From: Saccharicrinis sp963663905
Lineage (GTDB): Bacteria; Bacteroidota; Bacteroidia; Bacteroidales; Marinilabiliaceae
DNA: 64,000 bases
Assembly: GCA_963663905.2 (NCBI GenBank)
Contig: OY760657.1
Span: forward strand, 1,240,001 to 1,304,000
Direction of reading: 5' to 3'
The notes beneath the pieces were generated by a model. It had not been told where the DNA came from, searched no databases, and saw only the letters and a list, made by a program, of their open reading frames with translations. Each line of letters opens with the position of its first letter. Position 1 is the stretch's first letter. Of the stretch, positions 59,249-64,000 are shown piece by piece. The position numbers were made by a program, and so were the translations under genes.

Positions 59249-61117
59249 ATGATACGTATAATATATGTATTCCTGGCACTATGGTGTTTCAATAACATTG
59301 GTTTAGCACAATTAATCAGTAATAGTCAATATAAAATAATGGTTGATTCAATAAACCATTTACCTATTGATTCTGTAGATAATTATTTAAATAAATTTTT
59401 AGTTTCGAATAAATGTACTCGTTTTGATAGTGCCAGATTGTATAATCTAAAAGGAAATACCAAATCAATTCAGGGAGAACTTGAGGATGCGTTGTCTTTT
59501 TATAATCGAGCTATTAGTTTGTTTAATAAACAAGATGGGTATTTGTGGGAAGTAAAAACTCGTCTAAATATATCAAGTATTTATTCTGACATACAAGAAT
59601 TTACTAATGCAGGTAATCAGTTATTCAAGGTAAAAGAAATAGTTAGAAATAATGCAGATACAGTATATGAACATAAAGTTTCTGAATATTTTGCTCACTT
59701 ATTTTATTCTCAGGGGAATAGTGACAGTGCTTTTTACTATTTAGAAGAACTAACCGGCATTTATGAAGGTTGGAAAGACACGATATCAATGTCTCGCGTT
59801 TATAATAATCTGGCAGTATTATACAAGGAGCATGAGCAATATCAAAAAGCTTTATTTTATAATAAAAGATCTTTAAACTTAAGCGAAGCTAAAAATGATG
59901 AATATGCAATAGGAGAGTCCTACAATAATATGGGAATATGTTATGAAGCCTTGTATCATCAAAATGGTAGTAAAGATCACTTAAAGAAAGCGCTGCATTA
60001 TTATGAAGAATCAGCTTTGCTGAAAATGAAGTTTACTCATAAATGGAATTCTGCTATTGCAAATTTAGCCCGATTAAACAGGGAACTTGGAAATGATAAA
60101 GAAGCCAATGAATACTACAATCAGCTTGAATTATCAGGAAGGAAAGATAAGTCAGCTGAGATGTTGGATGTTTATCGTGACCAAATGCTATATCTATTAA
60201 ATAAAGGCAAGGTTGCAGATGCTGCGTTTTATTTTGCTATGTATGACTCAGTTATCAGTGACTTACAACAGATGCAAGAAAAAGATTTTCAGCAAATGTT
60301 ATTAAATCAGCGTAAACTTTATCAATCTCGTAAAAGTGAACAGGAACAAAAATTAAAACTACAAGAAGAAAAACAAAAGCGTTTAATCATAGAAAAGAAA
60401 CAATTTGTTACTCAAACCGTCTTTATCATCTTTGCTTTTATAGTGGTTGGATTTTTTTATTATTTGCGTCAACGAAATAAGTATCTGAATTTAAAAGCGG
60501 AACAAGATAATAAGAAGTTAAAAGATGCTGTTCTTCGTACTCAAATGAATCCTCATTTTGTTTACAATGCTTTAACTGCAATTCAAAATTCTGTTTTAAA
60601 AGAGGATCAGCTTGTAACTGCTTCATATGTAGCTAGGTTTGCCAGGTTAATTCGGCAGACTTTTGATTTTGCATCTGTAGACAGGATATCGATTGAAGAA
60701 GATGTAAATGCATTGAGAGATTACATAGAAACTCAAAAAATAAGGTTTGGTGATAAGTTTGGATATGAGATTATTACAGATGAAAAACTTAAGCTTGAAG
60801 AAACATTTATACCTCCGTTAATATTACAGCCTTTAGTTGAAAATTCAATACATCATGGCTTTAAGGGTATTAAAAAAGATGGTTTAATTACCATTAAAAT
60901 ATCAAGACAGGATTGCTGCCAGGTGAGGTTTGAGGTTATAGATAATGGGGTGGGATATCATCCTCTAAAAAAAGATAATAAAGAACATGCATTAAGTATC
61001 TTAAAGAATCGTTTGGCTTTATTTCAGCCCGGAGATGAAGAATCTTTCGTAATTGAAAATAACCCCGATGGAGGAACTAAGGTAAGTTATGTTTTAACAT
61101 TGTTTGATCATGTATAG
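59249..61117 (+). CDS. LytS-type sensor histidine kinase with TPRs
   Basis: A 622-residue membrane kinase. Signal-peptide-like start (about residues 1-20), then a periplasmic TPR region to about residue 380 (for example VYNNLAVLYKEHEQYQKALF and YALSILKNRL-type helices), coiled coil with Gln/Lys-rich stretch, a membrane helix (about 392-410, FVTQTVFIIFAFIVVGFFYY), and the His_kinase domain with phospho-acceptor His in RTQMNPHFVYNAL, then LQPLVENSIHHG and the GVGYHPL ATPase motif. The next gene overlaps its end by 8 bp (ATGTATAG), so the pair is translationally coupled. Confidence 0.92.
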   Translation: MIRIIYVFLALWCFNNIGLAQLISNSQYKIMVDSINHLPIDSVDNYLNKFLVSNKCTRFDSARLYNLKGNTKSIQGELEDALSFYNRAISLFNKQDGYLWEVKTRLNISSIYSDIQEFTNAGNQLFKVKEIVRNNADTVYEHKVSEYFAHLFYSQGNSDSAFYYLEELTGIYEGWKDTISMSRVYNNLAVLYKEHEQYQKALFYNKRSLNLSEAKNDEYAIGESYNNMGICYEALYHQNGSKDHLKKALHYYEESALLKMKFTHKWNSAIANLARLNRELGNDKEANEYYNQLELSGRKDKSAEMLDVYRDQMLYLLNKGKVADAAFYFAMYDSVISDLQQMQEKDFQQMLLNQRKLYQSRKSEQEQKLKLQEEKQKRLIIEKKQFVTQTVFIIFAFIVVGFFYYLRQRNKYLNLKAEQDNKKLKDAVLRTQMNPHFVYNALTAIQNSVLKEDQLVTASYVARFARLIRQTFDFASVDRISIEEDVNALRDYIETQKIRFGDKFGYEIITDEKLKLEETFIPPLILQPLVENSIHHGFKGIKKDGLITIKISRQDCCQVRFEVIDNGVGYHPLKKDNKEHALSILKNRLALFQPGDEESFVIENNPDGGTKVSYVLTLFDHV

Positions 61118-61841
61118 AGTACTAATTGTTGAGGATGAATTTAACGCCAGAGAGGTGCTTCGAAAGATGCTTGGTTTAATGTATTCGGATATGGAAGTTG
61201 TTGGTGAATTTGCCAGCTACAAAGAAGCAGAAACATTCTTTAAATCAAATAAAGTTGATCTCGCCTTTTTTGATATAGAATTGGAAGATGGAGCAAGTGT
61301 AGATTATTTAAAGGAACTATCAGAACTTAATTTTCAGGTAATTTTTATTACCAGTTACTCAAAATACGCTATTGATGCCATAAAAGTGAGTCCTGTAGAT
61401 TACTTACTTAAACCTTTGGATCCTGGAGAATTAAGCGTTGCAGTTGAAAAAGCATTACTGAAATTATCGAAGGCAAAAGAGCTAGCAGCTTTAAAAGAAA
61501 TAGAAAAGCAGCAAGAAGAACTACAAAGAAAAATAGTAATAAAAACCAGCGATAATACCTATTATTTAAATGCTGATGATATTATTATGCTTGAAGCTGA
61601 AGGTGCATATACCACAATTTTTACCACTGATCGAAAAATTTTCACAAGCAGAAATCTAAGGCATTACGAAAATGTATTACAAGGTTTTAATTTTGCCCGA
61701 ACCCATCAAAAATATATGATTAACATTAATCATGTAAAGAAATTAGATGCTAATTCAGATATTGTCTTAACTAATGATCTTAAAGCCGTTATATCAACTC
61801 GTAAGCGAAGTGAAATTGTGAAGAAACTAAACCTTCAATAA
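61110..61841 (+). CDS. LytTR family response regulator
   Basis: A two-component response regulator of 243 residues when started at the ATG at 61110 (an earlier TTG at 61104 adds two residues). The receiver has the acidic pocket (VEDE, residues 7-10), phospho-acceptor Asp55 in AFFDIELEDG, Thr/Ser in FITSYSKYAI and Lys in YLLKPLDPGE. The LytTR DNA-binding domain follows (about 140-243: NTYYLNADDIIMLEAEGAYT and FARTHQKYMININHVKKLD). The gene is coupled to the sensor kinase and ends with a terminator. Target genes are unknown. Confidence 0.95.
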   Translation: MYRVLIVEDEFNAREVLRKMLGLMYSDMEVVGEFASYKEAETFFKSNKVDLAFFDIELEDGASVDYLKELSELNFQVIFITSYSKYAIDAIKVSPVDYLLKPLDPGELSVAVEKALLKLSKAKELAALKEIEKQQEELQRKIVIKTSDNTYYLNADDIIMLEAEGAYTTIFTTDRKIFTSRNLRHYENVLQGFNFARTHQKYMININHVKKLDANSDIVLTNDLKAVISTRKRSEIVKKLNLQ

Positions 61842-61849
61842 ACAAAATA

Positions 61850-61897
61850 AATAAGAACAAAAATGTATGTAATTCATTCTACATTTTTGCTCTTATT
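61850..61897. terminator. Bidirectional terminator
   Basis: An 18-bp stem with a single mismatch (AATAAGA-A-CAAAAATGTA with TACATTTTTG-C-TCTTATT), between the LytTR gene and the convergent 520-residue gene. Confidence 0.75.
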
Positions 61898-61922
61898 CCT
61901 TATTTATGACAAGAGATAATAG

Positions 61923-63485
61923 TTATTTAAGTATCATACTTGTTTCTGTTTTAATCTTGTTCTTTCCAAAAAGACTCGATTTGCTTTCTATATACTTAAA
62001 ATCAATCCTTTTTAAAGAAAATACCTTTGGATCAATGTGTAAATATTGAGAGATTGATTTATTATTAAGCATTGGATATAAATTAGCAAACTGGTCCTGA
62101 TTAATTTTAGTTCTCAATTCATCAAATGATTGTGTGCCTAAAATCCATATATCATCTTCAATTACTAAATTGATTTTCTTTTTCTCATAAAGGTTATCAT
62201 ATACAACCATATAGCAATTATCTTTTATTTTTGTAATCGCATTAGCATCATTTATCAAAATATCTAATAATTGACGAGCTGTTTCCTTGTTATTCATTTT
62301 TAAGGCTACTTTGAAATCAGGAATATTCCGTCTGTCAATTTCTCCATCCATAATTGTAATAAAACCATTACCGAGACTATTTAAAACTTTTTCATCTATA
62401 GCCCAGATTGCAAATTTGCTTGAGATTTGTTTTTTGTCATTGTAATCAGGATTGTTAAAATATTTAATTAATGAGCTTTTAAGTTCTGCAGGTTGCATGT
62501 TAAATATGCATAAGCCACATGTTTTTTGAGAAGGCAAATATGAGCATAATTCCTTATCCAAATTTTGATGTAGTTTCTGTTTTTTAGGTAAAGAAGAAAT
62601 TGTAGTTATATCAAATTTATCCTCTGTATTTTTAATGTTAAGCCATAAATCCTCATAATACCCTGTTAATCCGGCAATTTTGGTAACTAATTCGTTTATG
62701 TTATAGATGTCAGTTTTAAATATATTATAAAAGTGATAAGGAATTTCGCGTATTTTTTTTGCATTTAAATATATTATTACTGCGCTTTGATTTAAATCTT
62801 CACTAAAAACGGATTTAATATCATAAACATTGCCTTTAGAACTACCTGATATATTTAATTTTTCACTTTCTAATAAATCATTAAAGAAACGGACTGATAA
62901 GGCAGAATCCTTTTTCATTAGTGTATCTATGCGTTCCCATAATGCTGTTTTTTCATCATAATTAGCATATTTTAGTTTATTTGAAATCTCATTATATTCT
63001 TTTCTTACATCCTTATCAATGGGCTGAATTTGCGTGTAAATTCTTAATGTAAATTCTGAATTATTTATATAAAAAAGTCCTTTTTTAAAATTTCCTCCAT
63101 CCAATTTTATGTATGGTAATTGTAAATCTTTAATTGAAAAGCCAAATTGTTTTAATAAACTATCCGGATTTAGGTTTGTGCTATTTTGGGCAAGATTAAA
63201 TTTTAAGGTATAGGAATCGTATAGCTCACTTTTTGTAGAATACAAACAAAATTTTTCTGTTTCGTTTATAATATCTCTTAAAACAGACGGCAATGATTTC
63301 TCAATTTTCTCTTTAACTTCATTTGCCATGTTATTGGTATTGCCATATACCATAAAAGTAAGACTATCTTTAGGTATGTTACTTAAAAGAGGATCGCAAC
63401 TTGTTTGCGCAATAATTGATTTTGCTGCGGTAAAAAACAGAACTCCTAGTATAATTACTTTAGTGCAGTGTATTTTAAAACTCAT
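61923..63485 (-). CDS. Secreted protein of unknown function
   Basis: A 520-residue exported protein (signal peptide about residues 1-27, VIILGVLFFTAAKSIIAQ). I do not recognise a family with certainty; a resemblance to DUF4836-like secreted proteins is a guess from the overall layout of mixed strands and helices. It has a pair of Cys in LDKELCSYLPSQKTCGLCIF that could form a disulphide. Lys-rich helices and repeated Asn/Asp loops are common. It is convergent with the LytTR gene. Confidence 0.55.
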   Translation of the reverse strand: MSFKIHCTKVIILGVLFFTAAKSIIAQTSCDPLLSNIPKDSLTFMVYGNTNNMANEVKEKIEKSLPSVLRDIINETEKFCLYSTKSELYDSYTLKFNLAQNSTNLNPDSLLKQFGFSIKDLQLPYIKLDGGNFKKGLFYINNSEFTLRIYTQIQPIDKDVRKEYNEISNKLKYANYDEKTALWERIDTLMKKDSALSVRFFNDLLESEKLNISGSSKGNVYDIKSVFSEDLNQSAVIIYLNAKKIREIPYHFYNIFKTDIYNINELVTKIAGLTGYYEDLWLNIKNTEDKFDITTISSLPKKQKLHQNLDKELCSYLPSQKTCGLCIFNMQPAELKSSLIKYFNNPDYNDKKQISSKFAIWAIDEKVLNSLGNGFITIMDGEIDRRNIPDFKVALKMNNKETARQLLDILINDANAITKIKDNCYMVVYDNLYEKKKINLVIEDDIWILGTQSFDELRTKINQDQFANLYPMLNNKSISQYLHIDPKVFSLKRIDFKYIESKSSLFGKNKIKTETSMILK

Positions 63486-63592
63486 AGTTATATTATGTTA
63501 TTAAAATTTATGACATCAAGTTTAGGTCATAATTGTTTGATTAAAGAATTAAATTAATAAGTGCAGATTGTTAATTTGTAAATGCAGAATAC

Positions 63593-63637
63593 AAAAAAAA
63601 GTAGTGACATTCATTTATTTTCAAACGTAACTACTTT
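63593..63637 (-). terminator. Hairpin after the epimerase-like gene
   Basis: AAAGTAGT pairs with ACTACTTT over a 24-nt loop with a T-run on the minus strand. Confidence 0.4.
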
Positions 63638-63666
63638 AATATTTTGTTATAATCTAAGTTATTTAT

Positions 63667-64000
63667 CTACTCATTTATTGAAATGCTAAAAGACGCTTGA
63701 TATGAGTTATTTGCATCCAGTTTTATAATACCTTCCTTAGTGCTTAGTTCACCATTAGTATTATCAGCATCAGTTATACCTAACCAAGGTTCAATACATA
63801 CAAATGGAGCACCAGGTTTGGCCCAAATACCCAAATAATCAAAATCATCAAAAGATACAGTAAGAGTTGTGTTGCTATTTTTGTTTTTTAAACTGGCTCT
63901 TGAAGATTTTAGAGTTTTATAAATTAGGGCATCATTTATAAACAATGTTTCATGCAGAGGAAGCATTTTAGTATTGTTTAGTGAAGGAATTGAATCTCCG
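63667..64000 (-). CDS. Aldose 1-epimerase-like protein, 5' partial
   Basis: The minus-strand frame is open to the window edge, so the protein continues beyond position 64000; codons before the internal ATG at 63966 read GDSIPSLNNTK. The visible part matches the C-terminus of LacX/aldose 1-epimerase-like proteins: LFINDALIYKTLKSSRASL, FDYLGIWAKPGAPFVCIEPW and GITDADNTNGELSTKEGI. The catalytic Glu is plausibly in CIEPW. The sugar is unknown. Confidence 0.8.
   Translation of the reverse strand, partial: GDSIPSLNNTKMLPLHETLFINDALIYKTLKSSRASLKNKNSNTTLTVSFDDFDYLGIWAKPGAPFVCIEPWLGITDADNTNGELSTKEGIIKLDANNSYQASFSISINE

Overview
The window is low-GC DNA from a member of the Bacteroidota, most likely a marine or sediment organism of the Bacteroidales/Marinilabiliales type. 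Supporting features are several TAnnTTTG (-7) promoter elements, a probable type IX secretion C-terminal domain on a large glycoside hydrolase, DUF349, DUF4386 and DUF5777 family proteins, and many secreted proteins and lipoproteins. No rRNA, tRNA, CRISPR array or integrase gene was seen. The first gene (a MurU-like nucleotidyltransferase) and the last (an aldose 1-epimerase-like protein) run off the window edges.

0-27 kb is mostly chromosomal housekeeping: NhaA antiporter, a small HTH protein, PAP2 phosphatase, diacylglycerol-kinase-like lipid kinase, yidC and pyrG, a tetrapyrrole block transcribed leftward (hemA-hemC-hemD-hemB-hemL-hemE, with hemF further on), a five-repeat DUF349 protein, trmD, a glutamine amidotransferase, a methylenetetrahydrofolate-reductase-like enzyme, a DUF1080 protein, a polysaccharide deacetylase, a Rieske protein and a U32 peptidase-family protein with two Cys clusters. 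27.0-30.3 kb holds one large GH43 arabinanase-like enzyme.

31.6-41.7 kb is accessory. It contains a decayed copy of a small membrane-protein gene, the intact copy of that gene, and then a 650-residue gene with PIN-nuclease-like acidic residues and two C-terminal membrane helices. The two intact genes are each bounded by short sequences that are reverse complements of each other, and a long imperfect stem-loop lies between them. This is the layout expected of integron-like cassettes. TPR, DUF4386 and other small membrane-protein genes follow, along with a PLDc_N gene broken by one in-frame TGA and two adjacent secreted proteins that share a short domain.

42-46.7 kb carries ybaK, a chemotaxis receptor and an M28 peptidase. 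46.7-58.2 kb is a leftward cell-envelope redox/metal cluster: two di-heme oxidoreductases, imelysin, two porins, a RidA-related protein, two mono-heme lipoproteins, a DUF5777 barrel and a protein with an FMN-attachment-like motif (DAMSGAT). Two related leader sequences, each with a tiny ORF, lie upstream of the imelysin and of one mono-heme lipoprotein. 58.5-64 kb carries tag, a LytS/LytTR two-component pair, a secreted protein of unknown function and the partial epimerase gene.

Intergenic DNA holds several dispersed repeats: a 23-bp palindrome in three copies, a roughly 80-bp element in two copies, REP-like mini-hairpins, and pyrimidine-rich or CTCTGTG micro-repeat tracts. Two long perfect palindromes (30708-30721 and 56591-56608) look like operators.
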